35,308 nucleotides of DNA from Verrucomicrobiota bacterium (GTDB taxonomy: Bacteria > Verrucomicrobiota > Verrucomicrobiia > Limisphaerales > JAHEOI01): the NCBI GenBank assembly GCA_018610125.1, contig JAHEOI010000383.1, forward strand, positions 1 through 35,308, in the 5' to 3' direction. The position numbers and the translations under genes were made by a program. This document shows, in pieces, positions 24,039 to 33,531 of this stretch (position 1 is the stretch's first letter; each line of letters starts with the position of its first letter). The notes under the pieces were generated by a model. The model saw only the letters and a list, made by a program, of their open reading frames with translations, was not told where the DNA came from and made no database searches.

Positions 24039-24896
24039 TTAAAACGGGTCGGTGAGCAGCTTCCGATGTGGTTGGTGATCATTGTTCCAGCGACGAAGCG
24101 CCTCAGGGGTTTTCTTGAAGAGCTCTTTTCGATGGATTGTCTCGGTGTGCCCGTCAGCGAAGACGATGTTGTACTGACCGTCGTGGCGCTTTTTGGTCGC
24201 TTCGATGATACCGCTGCTACCGGGCCAAAATGTCGATTGCACCCCGTTGCGTGAGTTAATATCGATCATTGCCATCCCGCTGTAGGTTTCCCCTTCTTCG
24301 GCGCCGTATAAGCCGTTCATGATCACCCCGTTGACCCAGATGAGATGGGCATCTCCCAGGGCAATCATGTCACTGGGAGCCTTGACCTCCGACTGCTTAA
24401 CATGGATTCCGTGCTTCGGGATGTTGGCAAGATCCGGACGGGGCGGCGTTTGAAACAATGTCTTGGAGTAGATCCCTCCCAGCCCGAGCCGGCTGCGAAG
24501 GAATTTCGTCCCGTTGGCGTTATAACCATAACTTCCCAAAGGGACCCCTTGCCTGTTTCCCGGGACCGTTGCCCCTTCATAATCGGGACACCGGTAGAGC
24601 CCGTTCGTCCAGTTGGCATCGGTGTAATCTTCGATGCGCGCCGGCCAGTATTGGAATGTCTCCTCGGAGTAAGGATCCCAGTTAAATACCGGATAATGAT
24701 GGTTATCGAGCGTGTAAGAGGTAAGACCGATCCCTACCTGACGGAGGTTGCTCTTGCACTTGGCTGTCTTGGCTGCTTGTTTGGCCTCACCCAACGCAGG
24801 AAGAAGCAGCGACGCCAAAATGGCAATAATGGCGATCACCACCAGCAGCTCGATAAGTGTGAATCCGGCGGTCTTCTCGTTTCGCTGCCTCCTCAT
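24039..24896 (-). CDS. pseudopilin: prepilin-type N-terminus with H-X9-DG C-terminal motif
   Basis: This 285-residue protein has a type IV prepilin signal: a short basic leader, then cleavage between G11 and F12 ([27 protein letters not shown]), with Glu at position 5 of the mature chain. The leader peptidase PilD would cleave and methylate it, and the long hydrophobic helix anchors it in the inner membrane. Near the C-terminus, [12 protein letters not shown] gives the H-X9-DG motif typical of the many type II secretion-like pseudopilins of Verrucomicrobiota, Planctomycetota and Lentisphaerota. Such proteins are numerous in those genomes and their function is largely unknown. It lies 30 bp downstream of the exported protein gene at 24927-26105, probably in one operon. 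Confidence 0.92.
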   Translation of the reverse strand: MRRQRNEKTAGFTLIELLVVIAIIAILASLLLPALGEAKQAAKTAKCKSNLRQVGIGLTSYTLDNHHYPVFNWDPYSEETFQYWPARIEDYTDANWTNGLYRCPDYEGATVPGNRQGVPLGSYGYNANGTKFLRSRLGLGGIYSKTLFQTPPRPDLANIPKHGIHVKQSEVKAPSDMIALGDAHLIWVNGVIMNGLYGAEEGETYSGMAMIDINSRNGVQSTFWPGSSGIIEATKKRHDGQYNIVFADGHTETIHRKELFKKTPEALRRWNNDHQPHRKLLTDPF

Positions 24897-24926
24897 AACT
24901 CGATTCCAACGGCCCTGGAGACGACC

Positions 24927-26105
24927 TTATTTCTCTTCTTTCTCTTCAATCACGCGATAAAACCGCATTTTCTGACTTTTGTTGAGCGTGTCCACGCTAA
25001 ACGTGCCCGTGGTGGTATCCAATTCGGTCCATGAATCCGGATCAGAGAGATCGGAAGTGTATTCCACTCGGAACCCATTGACGCCGGAAACGTCATTCCA
25101 CTTCAGCAGAGCCTCGTTTTTGCTAATGCTGATGCCGAGCTCCAAAGGCTTCTGTGCCGGTCCCTGGTCATCATTCTCGGGATGGTTTGACGCGAACGTC
25201 CGTGTAAAAAAGGCCGCCGAAGTGAAATCGTCCGCCGGCGGGGTTCCTTCTTTAGGCCGTGAGGTAATCTGCGCTGCAATTCCCAAATCGTCCGCCACCC
25301 AATAATAATTTCGTACGAACCGGCGAGCAATCGTCTGGAGCCCGCTCCCTGTAAGGTCGGTCTGAAACTCAAGTTCCAGAAGCTCATTGACCCTCAAGCA
25401 TTTGGCAAACCCGATTTCGGGGAGATCGATCCGGCCGTACGCATCGACCTCGGCTTCCGTCTTACGGATAACGACCATACGGGTCGGGCCCAGAGTGAAT
25501 CCGTCTTCCCCTTCGTTATTGCCGGAGAAATTGATCGAATACTGCGTCGTATCACTCCACGTGTCCCCGAAGTTCATCGGATCGGGAAACTCGACAATTG
25601 GGGGATCGAATTTCGTCGCGGAGGGAGGGATTGTAATCAGGCCACCGGCATCAAGCTGCGCGAAGAACCCATGATTGATTCGCCCGGTGCCAGGTTGTTG
25701 AGTTATAAAGAGCCATTGGGGCGGGACCTTCGAAACATCCTCCGCGGTCCCGCTCTCCGCGGTAATATCAGTCATACGCTCAACAAGCTCCGCCTTGGGG
25801 AATGATTCGCTGTGCTCCACTTCCTCCGGCTTCACATAATCGAACCGAAAGGCGCGGTCCTTGGGGAAATTCCTATCGTCCGGGCCATCCTTCTTGAAGT
25901 CCCAAAGTTGAGGGCCACCGCGCTCCCCCAACAAGCCGGAAACGGATACCGTCCCCTCCGCCAAGTCAGGAAAACCGTTGTTGGCGTACACTTTGTAAAA
26001 CAGCCCCGCCTCGTCGTACATATCCGACGAGCTGATCGTAACCTGGGATTGAGCCAACTGGGGGATCACTCCCAAGGCCAATAAAATACATAGCGAAATC
26101 CTCAT
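24927..26105 (-). CDS. exported protein with C-terminal Fn3-like domain, function unknown
   Basis: I chose the ATG at 26105, where a clear signal peptide starts (MRISLCILLALGVIPQLAQSQ); the frame is open to 26210 but the extra residues look non-coding. The mature part (392 residues in all) is beta-rich with no motif I recognise. It includes a region with NFGDTWSDTTQY near 200-215 that is reminiscent of lipoprotein-like domains in exported bacterial proteins. The last ~80 residues (LGISISKNEALLKWNDVSGVNG ... FRVEYTSDLSDPDSW ... MRFYRVIEE) form an Fn3-like domain of the kind that closes many verrucomicrobial exported proteins. The downstream pseudopilin gene follows by 30 bp, suggesting co-expression. 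Confidence 0.75.
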   Translation of the reverse strand: MRISLCILLALGVIPQLAQSQVTISSSDMYDEAGLFYKVYANNGFPDLAEGTVSVSGLLGERGGPQLWDFKKDGPDDRNFPKDRAFRFDYVKPEEVEHSESFPKAELVERMTDITAESGTAEDVSKVPPQWLFITQQPGTGRINHGFFAQLDAGGLITIPPSATKFDPPIVEFPDPMNFGDTWSDTTQYSINFSGNNEGEDGFTLGPTRMVVIRKTEAEVDAYGRIDLPEIGFAKCLRVNELLELEFQTDLTGSGLQTIARRFVRNYYWVADDLGIAAQITSRPKEGTPPADDFTSAAFFTRTFASNHPENDDQGPAQKPLELGISISKNEALLKWNDVSGVNGFRVEYTSDLSDPDSWTELDTTTGTFSVDTLNKSQKMRFYRVIEEKEEK

Positions 26106-26186
26106 ACCCAACCTATTTCGAGTTCTGTTTGGCTTACGATATTCCAACGCCGTCGCGCTCGGCAATTCTGGGGCCTTCCCTATCGG

Positions 26187-26204
26187 TACCACACCTCGGT
26201 GGTA
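26187..26204. repeat. perfect 6-bp hairpin in the acs upstream spacer
   Basis: TACCAC and GTGGTA form a perfect stem around ACCTCG. It lies about 80 bp left of the REP-like element and is not followed by a T-run, so it is more likely part of an interspersed intergenic repeat or a protein-binding site than a terminator. Confidence 0.4.
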
Positions 26205-26266
26205 ACGCAATCCCCAATGCCATCTCGCCCCCTATAAAGCATATTCCGTGCCGGCTTGGGGCTGAG

Positions 26267-26308
26267 GGAAGTGAGACGCCGAGGACGGCGTCCCTATCAG
26301 GGAAGATC
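26267..26308. repeat. REP-like palindromic element, copy 2
   Basis: This has the same core as at 796-819: 24 identical bases at 26276-26299 including the hairpin ACGCCG-AGGA-CGGCGT, here extended to a 7-bp stem by flanking G and C. The surrounding bases (GAAGTG before, CTATCA after) are also largely shared with the first copy. Confidence 0.6.
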
Positions 26309-26423
26309 CTCTGGTCGTGGCGCTCGGTAAGTTCGTCTTTGCTTCGTGCCCTTCGCGTACTTCGCGGATAACAATCTCCTTCTTTCTTATTTCCACATTT
26401 TCAATATTCCGCTCGAGTTTCCG

Positions 26424-26453
26424 TTGACGCGATTCGAAGGTCTTTTTTAAGAT
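26424..26453 (+). promoter_or_regulatory. possible sigma-70-like promoter for acs
   Basis: TTGACG at 26424-26429 is followed after 18 bp by TAAGAT at 26448-26453. Transcription would start about 30 bp before the acs ATG. The -10 box matches the consensus at only four of six positions, so this is tentative. Confidence 0.3.
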
Positions 26454-26491
26454 CCGGTTCCAGTTTCCTAAGATGTAACTCGAGTCATGTT

Positions 26492-28507
26492 ATGAAGAAA
26501 AAGACGACATCTTCCTCTAAGAGTGGTATTACCTCGGTGCTGCAGGAGGGACGGGTTTTCTCACCCCCGGAATCATTCGCCAAGGAGGCCCGGATCAAGA
26601 GCCTATCGAAGTACCGCAAGCTGTATCGCGAATCGATCAACGAGCCCGAGCGATTTTGGGACCGCGAAGCTCGGGAAGAGCTCGTCTGGTTCAAGGAATG
26701 GCGAAAGGTCCTCCAATGGAAGGCCCCCTATGCCAAGTGGTTTGTCGGTGGTCAGCTCAATGTCAGCTACAACTGCCTGGATCGGCATCTCGGCACGCCG
26801 ACAGCCAACAAGGCGGCGATTATTTGGGAAGGCGAGCCGGCCGAGCCCGGAAAACCGGGTGAAGAGCGAACGCTGACTTACCACCAACTGCACCGCCAGG
26901 TTTGTCAGTTTGCCAATGTGCTCAAGCGGAACGGGGTATCAAAAGGGGACCGTGTCATTATCTATCTCCCGATGGTTCCCGAGGCGGCAATTGCCATGCT
27001 CGCTTGCGCCCGCATCGGAGCCATCCACTCGGTCGTTTTCGGAGGATTTAGCGCGCAATCGGTGGCCGAACGGATCCATGATTGCCAAGCCAAGATGGTG
27101 ATCACGGCAGACGGTGGGTTTCGTCGAGGTGAGGTCGTCGCCCTGAAGGAAAAGGTCGACGAGGCCCTTGAGCTGGAGGACACAAACGGGACGACCTTGG
27201 CAGGGTCCGTCGAGAAAGTCATCGTCTTGCAGCGGACGGCCTCAGACGTTGAGATGCAATCCGGCCGAGATGTCTGGTGGCATGAAGAGCTCAGACAAGT
27301 CGACACGAGCTGCCCGGCTGAGAAGATGGATAGCGAAGCCCCACTTTATATCCTTTACACCAGCGGGTCTACTGGAAAGCCAAAAGGCATCCTCCACACC
27401 ACCGGTGGTTATCTGCTCGGAGTTAAGATGACAACCAAGTATGTCTTTGATATTCGGGATGACGACGTCTACTGGTGCACCGCCGATGTCGGGTGGGTCA
27501 CCGGACACAGCTACGTGGTTTACGGCCCGCTGGCCAATGGCGCCACCACCCTGATGTACGAGGGAGCCCCTAACTTCCCGGAACCGGACCGCTTTTGGCA
27601 GATCGTCGACAAATATTCCGTAACGATCATGTACACCGCCCCGACCGCAATTCGGGCATTCATGAAATGGGGCGATCAATGGCCGAAGCGTCATGATTTA
27701 AGCTCACTGCGACTCCTGGGGACTGTCGGTGAGCCGATCAATCCCGAGGCATGGATGTGGTATTATGAAGTGATCGGGGGGAAACGCTGCCCCATTGTCG
27801 ATACATGGTGGCAAACCGAGACAGGGGCAATCATGATCTCGCCATTACCGGGGACTACGCCGACAAAGCCGGGCTCGGCAACCTTGCCGTTCTTTGGGGT
27901 CGTGCCCGAAGTCGTCGACGAAGATGGGAAACCGGTCCCGAAAAATACCGGCGGCAAACTGATCATCAAGCAACCCTGGCCAAGCATGCTTCGCGGGATC
28001 TGGGGCGATCCGGAACGTTACAAACAGACGTACTGGAGTGAGGTCAAAGGATGTTATTTCACCGGTGACGGTTGCCGTCAGGATGAAGATGGCTATTTCT
28101 GGGTTGTCGGCCGAATCGATGATGTCTTGAATGTCTCCGGCCACCGGATCGGGACCGCCGAGGTGGAAAGCGCGCTCGTCAGTCACTCAAAGGTGGCCGA
28201 GGCAGCGGTGGTAGGACGACCGGACGAGGTCAAAGGCCAAGCCTTGGTCGCCTTTGTCACTGTCAAAGGGGGTGCCGACCCAACCCCCAAGCTCAGGGAG
28301 GAGCTCCGGAGTCACGTGGCCAAAGAGATCGGCCCGATGGCCAAACCCGACGATATCCGATTCGCCGAGGCACTCCCCAAGACCCGCTCCGGAAAGATCA
28401 TGCGGCGACTCCTCAAGGAGATCGCCTCCGGGGAGGAAGTCAAAGGAGACACGACGACCCTCGAGGACTTCACGGTCATTGCCAAGCTACAAGGCGAAGA
28501 AGACTGA
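26492..28507 (+). CDS. acs: acetyl-CoA synthetase (AMP-forming)
   Basis: This 671-residue cytoplasmic enzyme activates acetate: acetate, ATP and CoA give acetyl-CoA, AMP and diphosphate, through an acetyl-adenylate. The ATP-binding loop [11 protein letters not shown] is at 289-299, the adenylate-binding DTWWQTETG at 437-445, and the C-terminal hinge and catalytic segment [11 protein letters not shown] at 629-639. There K635 is the residue that acetylation switches off in known enzymes. The N-terminal [16 protein letters not shown] region and the length match family members (about 650). The start has no clear ribosome site. It stands alone between a repeat-rich spacer and a strong downstream hairpin. 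A deacetylase or acetyltransferase gene that might regulate it is not seen nearby. Confidence 0.96.
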   Translation: MKKKTTSSSKSGITSVLQEGRVFSPPESFAKEARIKSLSKYRKLYRESINEPERFWDREAREELVWFKEWRKVLQWKAPYAKWFVGGQLNVSYNCLDRHLGTPTANKAAIIWEGEPAEPGKPGEERTLTYHQLHRQVCQFANVLKRNGVSKGDRVIIYLPMVPEAAIAMLACARIGAIHSVVFGGFSAQSVAERIHDCQAKMVITADGGFRRGEVVALKEKVDEALELEDTNGTTLAGSVEKVIVLQRTASDVEMQSGRDVWWHEELRQVDTSCPAEKMDSEAPLYILYTSGSTGKPKGILHTTGGYLLGVKMTTKYVFDIRDDDVYWCTADVGWVTGHSYVVYGPLANGATTLMYEGAPNFPEPDRFWQIVDKYSVTIMYTAPTAIRAFMKWGDQWPKRHDLSSLRLLGTVGEPINPEAWMWYYEVIGGKRCPIVDTWWQTETGAIMISPLPGTTPTKPGSATLPFFGVVPEVVDEDGKPVPKNTGGKLIIKQPWPSMLRGIWGDPERYKQTYWSEVKGCYFTGDGCRQDEDGYFWVVGRIDDVLNVSGHRIGTAEVESALVSHSKVAEAAVVGRPDEVKGQALVAFVTVKGGADPTPKLREELRSHVAKEIGPMAKPDDIRFAEALPKTRSGKIMRRLLKEIASGEEVKGDTTTLEDFTVIAKLQGEED

Positions 28508-28529
28508 GCCCTTGGCGGCTCCTTCACCT

Positions 28530-28563
28530 CATTCGTCTCCCTTCGCAAGAGGGGAGACGAATG
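28530..28563. terminator. strong hairpin between convergent acs and PEP-CTERM-like genes
   Basis: CATTCGTCTCCC (28530-28541) and GGGAGACGAATG (28552-28563) form a perfect 12-bp stem with a 10-base loop, 22 bp after the acs stop. No T-run follows on either side, so it is not a textbook intrinsic terminator. Its position between convergent genes suggests a two-way stop or messenger 3' end protection. The loop and inner stem also resemble interspersed intergenic hairpins. Confidence 0.55.
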
Positions 28564-28692
28564 CCTGGCGCAGACCAAAAACGATGTCTGCCACTGATGA
28601 CGTTCCATAATGCCGCGTCTTCGCGGGTCGTGGGAATGCCTCCCTCGGATAGAGCTGACCTCCGGGGGAGGGGAAAACCGATCAGACTCCAC

Positions 28693-29253
28693 TTAGCGTC
28701 GGAAAAGGACGATCAAGGCAACCCCAAACAAAGTGAGCGACAGAACCGAGTTTTCCGGGATCATTGAAGCCGGATAAACGAAAAAGCCTTCAAGGTTTCG
28801 CAGGAAAGTCGGACTCTCGGGAGCCCCGGCCTTTAACATGAGAGTATCCGACAACCCGGCCGCAATGTCGTTGCGCCCGCTCGCTACGACCGTTTCAAAT
28901 GTCTCACCGCCATTGACGTTCCACACCCGCACCTGAGCTCTTGCCTCCTGACCGGGAGCAATCCAGTCAACGGTGCGTGTCAGGTCTTCATCGACTCCCC
29001 AATAGCCGGCATTATCGCCAATCCCGAACGCGACCGGGTCACTGACTCGCTTAAATGGTTCCCGTGACTCGCCGGTCATCCCCAAATAGAGCTGCGCCAG
29101 ATATTGGGAACCGGCAAGCCGAGTCCCATCCAAGTGAAACACAGGGGCGTCGATTCCCTTGGAAGGCACACGGTTACTGAAATTAAACGTCCCTTGCCCG
29201 AACGCGGTCATCACCGCGAGCATCAAGCAGAGACTCAAGGATTTCGCCTTCAT
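28693..29253 (-). CDS. small exported protein with PEP-CTERM-like anchor
   Basis: The ATG at 29253 has an excellent ribosome site (GGAG, 6 bp spacing), so I prefer it to a TTG 12 bp upstream. The 186-residue product has a signal peptide (about 1-20, ending AFGQ), a middle part with GTFNFSNRVPSKGIDAPVF that is typical of verrucomicrobial PEP-CTERM proteins, and a C-terminal tail IPENSVLSLTLFGVALIVLFRR. This tail is a Pro-Glu motif, a hydrophobic helix and a basic end, as in PEP-CTERM sorting signals; the third motif residue is Asn instead of Pro. Exosortase would cleave and anchor it; no exosortase is in the window. It follows the 1042-residue exported protein by 30 bp. Confidence 0.8.
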   Translation of the reverse strand: MKAKSLSLCLMLAVMTAFGQGTFNFSNRVPSKGIDAPVFHLDGTRLAGSQYLAQLYLGMTGESREPFKRVSDPVAFGIGDNAGYWGVDEDLTRTVDWIAPGQEARAQVRVWNVNGGETFETVVASGRNDIAAGLSDTLMLKAGAPESPTFLRNLEGFFVYPASMIPENSVLSLTLFGVALIVLFRR

Positions 29254-29283
29254 AAATAACTCCAAGGCTTCTCCCGGTCGGGT

Positions 29284-32200
29284 TTATTCCACGGAAGCAT
29301 ATGCGGCCTGGCTCAGATTCCTAAATACACCACTGCCGGTCACCTCGTCACGAACCCCGCGTACCTGATAAAGTTTCGCGCCATCCGGAGCGGCTTCATC
29401 GGTGAATCCGGTCCCAGCCAGCGCTTCCTCGGTCAGCAGCTCGAATGGCCCCTCCAATCCATTGACTGAGCGATAGACAAAATAGCCAACCTGCGGAGAC
29501 GGCGGACCGTCCCAGCTAAGCGAAACGTCCCCACCCTCCGCCTCGGCGACCAGTCCTGTCGGAGGTGAATCCACATAGAGCCGCAATGTCGGATCGCCTA
29601 TCAAAGCGATATGGATGTTGTACCCGTTGCTCCAGTCGAATAAGACGAAATCTCGCGTATCCAAGCCATTAATGGTCTTGACGACACTTTTCCCTAGGCT
29701 ATCACCCCAGGCCATCGATTGCCACCGCTGTTTGAACCACCGTCCCCACAGCGCTGCCAAGCCTGAGCCGGTCGGGGCAAGGCTCGCTCGAAGCAAGTTA
29801 TCCTCGGTGTTCCATTCACCAAAAAACGAGCCGTCCAACACGTAGAAACCGGTATTCGGCGCCTTCGAAGGGTCCGCGAAGTCCGCTGTCGTGTGGGAAT
29901 GACTTTTGTTCCCCACCCCGATCGCGTCGTAAAAGCCGGCCCCAAATTGGAAGCCCCAGAGATAATTCCCCTGAGTCTTGAAATGGTTGACTTGACGTAT
30001 TCGCGTTGGCTCAAGCCCGAACCAGGCACTAACATTTTTGAGGGCATAGCTATAGAGCAAGCGATTGGGGTCAACTCCGAGCGATCCTCCGAAAAAACCA
30101 AGTGAGGCAACCTTATCTCGAAAACGAAGCTTGTGCTGCCGGTAGCGATGATTTTTATCAAGATACCGCTTGAGCAGGTCGATCTCAGAGATTAGGGCAA
30201 CCCCGTCCGGCGGCGTTTCAGTGAATGTCGGCAGATTGGCAAAATCGACTCGCCCGACAGCGACCTCGATGCTGGACGGGAAGCGTCGCTGATCAAAGAT
30301 CCCGTCGCTCGGCACGTTGGGCACGGGCGGAATGCCCCGGAGCCGGTCCTTTATCCCTTCATGCTCAAGAACGTCCGACCAGTGAATTCGAACGACTTTC
30401 ACCCCCTGCGATTCCGACACATCGATGCTCCCCAAGTCTTTGAGGAATTCGACCTTGAGGTAGCTCTCCCCATTGAGCGCTCTCTTCGTGACGGCTTCGA
30501 CGTTGACATTGCTCTCCGAGCCATCGATTGCCAGTCCCCGAAGCTCGAGAATGGAGATTTGGCGATCGGCACGAAAGGGCTGGACGTTGTCGACCTTAAT
30601 CCAACGGACATCGTTAGCAAGCACGTTGAAGTCCTCGGTTATTTGGGGGCCGGGCACGTGAAAATCTGAAGAGGTCTCGTAGAATGCGCCTGCCGGGTCA
30701 TTGTCTGTGACCGTTTCACGGGGCGGCATGACGGTATCGCCGTAATAAAAATCGACCGGCCATGGTCGATCATGGTGGCCATCGGGACGGAATTGCCCGG
30801 ACTGGGGGATCGGCACATGACCGATTAGGAATACGGCCCTCAAGCTCTCCGGATTCTTCTGATACTCGCTCTCGACGAGGGCTTTGATCTCACGGATTTT
30901 AGGGATATTGTTTTCCCAGTTTTGGTCGTCATGCCGAGGCACCTGATGTCGAGTTACCAGCCAGCCATCGCCGACGAGATCCCTTTTCAATCGGTCAAGC
31001 TCCGCACTCAGCTCGGGTGCCACGGTCTCGTCCACCAGCACCAATGCCCGCCCTCGTTCATGAATCACTTCCGGCTCCACTCTTGAAACAACGTACCGAT
31101 CAAACAGCTCATCCGTTGTCGATTTTTGCTCATCGAGATTCGCTTCTTCACGCCGAATTCGGAATTCATATCGAGTCGTCGGCTTGATAGCTGCCGGCGC
31201 ATTCGTATAGCTCCATTGGTGGTAGTTCCGAGCCAGCACGCTCCAATTTCGTTCGCCGACCGGGCGCCGTTCGATCAACACCGGGTCTCCGGGAATCCCT
31301 TTCCAATCGAGGCGAATTGTCTCCGGAGACGATTGGATCGAGGCGCTCAAGGTAAAATCATGAGAATACTTATCGATATCGCCCCCTGGGCGATAATTGA
31401 ACGTTTCCAGCTCCTCGAACGCCCCCTTGGCCGGTTTTGTGCCATCCCGAGCGCTTCCAATCGTCAGTCCGTCGCTCTCTCGAACCGACTTGGAAGGGAC
31501 CACTGTCATCCCATTACCCGCATTTGGGAGCCGCTCGTCATCGACTTCAATCGCCGTGAAAGTCGGCGTGTACGTCACAAGGATCTTATGCCATCGGTTC
31601 GCTTCCCAATCGATCGGGGCGACCACGTGCTTCTTCTCTTTCCCACCCGCCTGGGATACAAAACGGATCTCGTTTCCCGAGGCGTTGATGGAAACACCCC
31701 AGAAACCTTGAGAGGCGTCTTGGGCCGATTCTCCGACCGTCAACAATCGGGCAGTCTCTCCGGGCCCCTCACCCGAGCCCCAATTCGGTTTAAACCAAAA
31801 GCGAAAAGCGCCATTTCTTAGGTTGAAATTGGGGCTTCCATTCGGCTCGACATCTCGGTAACGAAGGATGGATTTCGGCTCGCTTGGCTTATGAGCCAAC
31901 GCAAGCCCTGCAAAACTTGGGACATTCGTCGTACCGACATTCTCTAAAGGCATCTGGCCCGTTTCGCCGACCATCGAGGCCTCATCAAACTTCCAATGGC
32001 CGAGACGAACGAACTCAACGCTGTCGGGATCCAAGGGATCGGTCCCGTCCTCGATCTCCTGTGCATCATTCCGTCCGTCGTAATCGCTGTCCTGTGCCTT
32101 GAGGTCGATTGTCGGAACGGTCACCAGGTCCACCGCCGCCTTCGCCAGTCGAGTGGAATCCGATTTCGTCAACGCACCGTCGCGATTTACATCCGCAAAC

Positions 32201-32412
32201 AGGGCTACTTCCGATGGCAACGGCGCCGTTCCCCGCAAGTGGTTGACCAGGAAAGCCACATCCTTAATCGTCAAGCGCCCGTCCTCATTAAGGTCCCCGG
32301 TCTGCTCAGGAAGCCCCCACGTCGGCGTCAGCTCACCCGCCCCAAGGATTATCACCAGGAAAAGGCAAAGGAGTGCCGAGAATGATGACGTTTTGGGCTG
32401 ACCGCTGTTCAT
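29284..32412 (-). CDS. large exported dockerin/LamG/C25-like/Fn3 protein, probably non-catalytic
   Basis: This 1042-residue protein has a signal peptide (about 1-33) and a dockerin-like pair of calcium loops (about 39-95: GDLNEDGRLTIKDV and ADVNRDGALTKSD). A thrombospondin type 3-like stretch (DSDYDGRNDAQEIEDGTD, 108-125) and a LamG/concanavalin-like domain (about 135-345) follow. After an Fn3-like part comes a region resembling gingipain-type C25 peptidases (about 450-946), ending in the C25-like GDPTLRLY at 939-946, then a closing Fn3 domain (951-1041). Where C25 enzymes have the catalytic Cys, this protein reads LDGSFFGEWN (859-868), so peptidase activity is doubtful. It may bind or display carbohydrates or proteins at the cell surface. 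It starts 9 bp after lpxD and is probably co-transcribed with it. Confidence 0.8.
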   Translation of the reverse strand: MNSGQPKTSSFSALLCLFLVIILGAGELTPTWGLPEQTGDLNEDGRLTIKDVAFLVNHLRGTAPLPSEVALFADVNRDGALTKSDSTRLAKAAVDLVTVPTIDLKAQDSDYDGRNDAQEIEDGTDPLDPDSVEFVRLGHWKFDEASMVGETGQMPLENVGTTNVPSFAGLALAHKPSEPKSILRYRDVEPNGSPNFNLRNGAFRFWFKPNWGSGEGPGETARLLTVGESAQDASQGFWGVSINASGNEIRFVSQAGGKEKKHVVAPIDWEANRWHKILVTYTPTFTAIEVDDERLPNAGNGMTVVPSKSVRESDGLTIGSARDGTKPAKGAFEELETFNYRPGGDIDKYSHDFTLSASIQSSPETIRLDWKGIPGDPVLIERRPVGERNWSVLARNYHQWSYTNAPAAIKPTTRYEFRIRREEANLDEQKSTTDELFDRYVVSRVEPEVIHERGRALVLVDETVAPELSAELDRLKRDLVGDGWLVTRHQVPRHDDQNWENNIPKIREIKALVESEYQKNPESLRAVFLIGHVPIPQSGQFRPDGHHDRPWPVDFYYGDTVMPPRETVTDNDPAGAFYETSSDFHVPGPQITEDFNVLANDVRWIKVDNVQPFRADRQISILELRGLAIDGSESNVNVEAVTKRALNGESYLKVEFLKDLGSIDVSESQGVKVVRIHWSDVLEHEGIKDRLRGIPPVPNVPSDGIFDQRRFPSSIEVAVGRVDFANLPTFTETPPDGVALISEIDLLKRYLDKNHRYRQHKLRFRDKVASLGFFGGSLGVDPNRLLYSYALKNVSAWFGLEPTRIRQVNHFKTQGNYLWGFQFGAGFYDAIGVGNKSHSHTTADFADPSKAPNTGFYVLDGSFFGEWNTEDNLLRASLAPTGSGLAALWGRWFKQRWQSMAWGDSLGKSVVKTINGLDTRDFVLFDWSNGYNIHIALIGDPTLRLYVDSPPTGLVAEAEGGDVSLSWDGPPSPQVGYFVYRSVNGLEGPFELLTEEALAGTGFTDEAAPDGAKLYQVRGVRDEVTGSGVFRNLSQAAYASVE

Positions 32413-32421
32413 TGAGCCCGC

Positions 32422-33474
32422 CTACTCCATTTCACCGGGCTGGGGTACTGTGGATTGGGAATGGATTGCTTGGAGCTGCTTTTCCAGCTCACCAACCCGA
32501 CGAAGCAAATCCGGAAGCTGTTGTTGCGCGATAAGCTGACGCTTCATCTGATGGCTTGGTTGTGCCGGCGAGCCGAACCATTTCTCGCCGGAACCGATAT
32601 TGTGCATCACTCCCGATTGACCCGCAACCGTGCTGCGATCGCCCAGCTTGAGGTGCCCCGCGACCCCTGTCTGACCGGCCAAAGTGACATAATTCCCAAG
32701 TTGAGTGCTCCCCGCAATCCCGGCTTGGGCCACGACAATGCAATGCTCACCGATCTCAACGTTATGAGCAATCATCACCAGGTTGTCGATCTTGCTCCCC
32801 CGACCGATCACTGTCGGTCCCAACGCCCCTCGATCAATCGTTACATTGGCACCGATTTCCACATCCTCTCGGATATCGACGTACCCGATTTGAGGCACCT
32901 TTAAATGACGCCCCGCTTCCATGACGTAGCCAAAGCCATCCGAGCCAACCACGCTATTGGCATGGATTCGTGAGCGATTCCCGATCAGGGATTTCGAATA
33001 AACGATGACCCCTGGAAAGAGCTGCGCTTCATCGCCGATGGCAGACTCGGCACCGACATAGTTATTGCCATGCAGCACGGCATGCTGACCAAGCCGGACA
33101 TTTTCCTCGATCACGCAATTGGGACCGACATAGGCCGACCCGGAGACCGTGGCACTCGAAGCAACCTCGGCGGTCGGATGAATTCCGGGTGTCCGTTGCG
33201 GCTCGGGAAAGAAAAACGGCACCACCTTGGCAAAGGCCACACGCGGCTTGGAAACCCGAATCAGCGCCTTCGATCCCTTGACCTGCTCTTCATCGACAAG
33301 GATTGCCGAAGCAGCGCTCTGCTCGGCCAAACGAAAATAATGGCTATTCTCGGCGAACGTCAGATCGCCCGGCTGGGCGTTCTCGGCCGCTGTAAAGCCG
33401 GATAGCTCCATCTCCGGATTCCCGTCCACCCATCCACCGATCCGCTCCGCGATGTCACCTGCAGTTATTGGCAT
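32422..33474 (-). CDS. lpxD: UDP-3-O-acylglucosamine N-acyltransferase (LpxD)
   Basis: LpxD adds the second acyl chain, from acyl-ACP, to the 2-amino group of UDP-3-O-acylglucosamine, the third step of lipid A synthesis, as a cytoplasmic trimer. The 350-residue protein has an N-terminal uridine-binding domain (about 1-95), a left-handed beta helix of hexapeptide repeats (about 100-310), GSDGFGY at 177-183, the catalytic His in MIAHNVEIG (H237), and a C-terminal helix with a coiled-coil part (about 315-340). The ATG at 33474 has a good ribosome site (AGGGGA, 6 bp); a GTG at 33489 is less likely. It lies 57 bp after panD and 9 bp before a large exported-protein gene. No other lpx genes are nearby. 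Confidence 0.95.
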   Translation of the reverse strand: MPITAGDIAERIGGWVDGNPEMELSGFTAAENAQPGDLTFAENSHYFRLAEQSAASAILVDEEQVKGSKALIRVSKPRVAFAKVVPFFFPEPQRTPGIHPTAEVASSATVSGSAYVGPNCVIEENVRLGQHAVLHGNNYVGAESAIGDEAQLFPGVIVYSKSLIGNRSRIHANSVVGSDGFGYVMEAGRHLKVPQIGYVDIREDVEIGANVTIDRGALGPTVIGRGSKIDNLVMIAHNVEIGEHCIVVAQAGIAGSTQLGNYVTLAGQTGVAGHLKLGDRSTVAGQSGVMHNIGSGEKWFGSPAQPSHQMKRQLIAQQQLPDLLRRVGELEKQLQAIHSQSTVPQPGEME

Positions 33475-33531
33475 GATATTTCCCCTCACCGACCTTCCTT
33501 CCCCTAATTGCCTTAAGGCGATTTCCCTTAG

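Larger units (their letters stand above)
26106..26491. other. divergent spacer upstream of acs with hairpins and REP-like element
   Basis: No gene is supported. The stretch holds a perfect hairpin TACCAC-ACCTCG-GTGGTA at 26187-26204, the second copy of the REP-like element (26267-26308), and a 9-bp periodic motif CTTCG(T/C)Gxx repeated three times at 26342-26368. A possible acs promoter lies at 26424-26453. The leftmost part should carry the promoter for the exported-protein operon on the minus strand, which I could not pick out. Confidence 0.5.
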
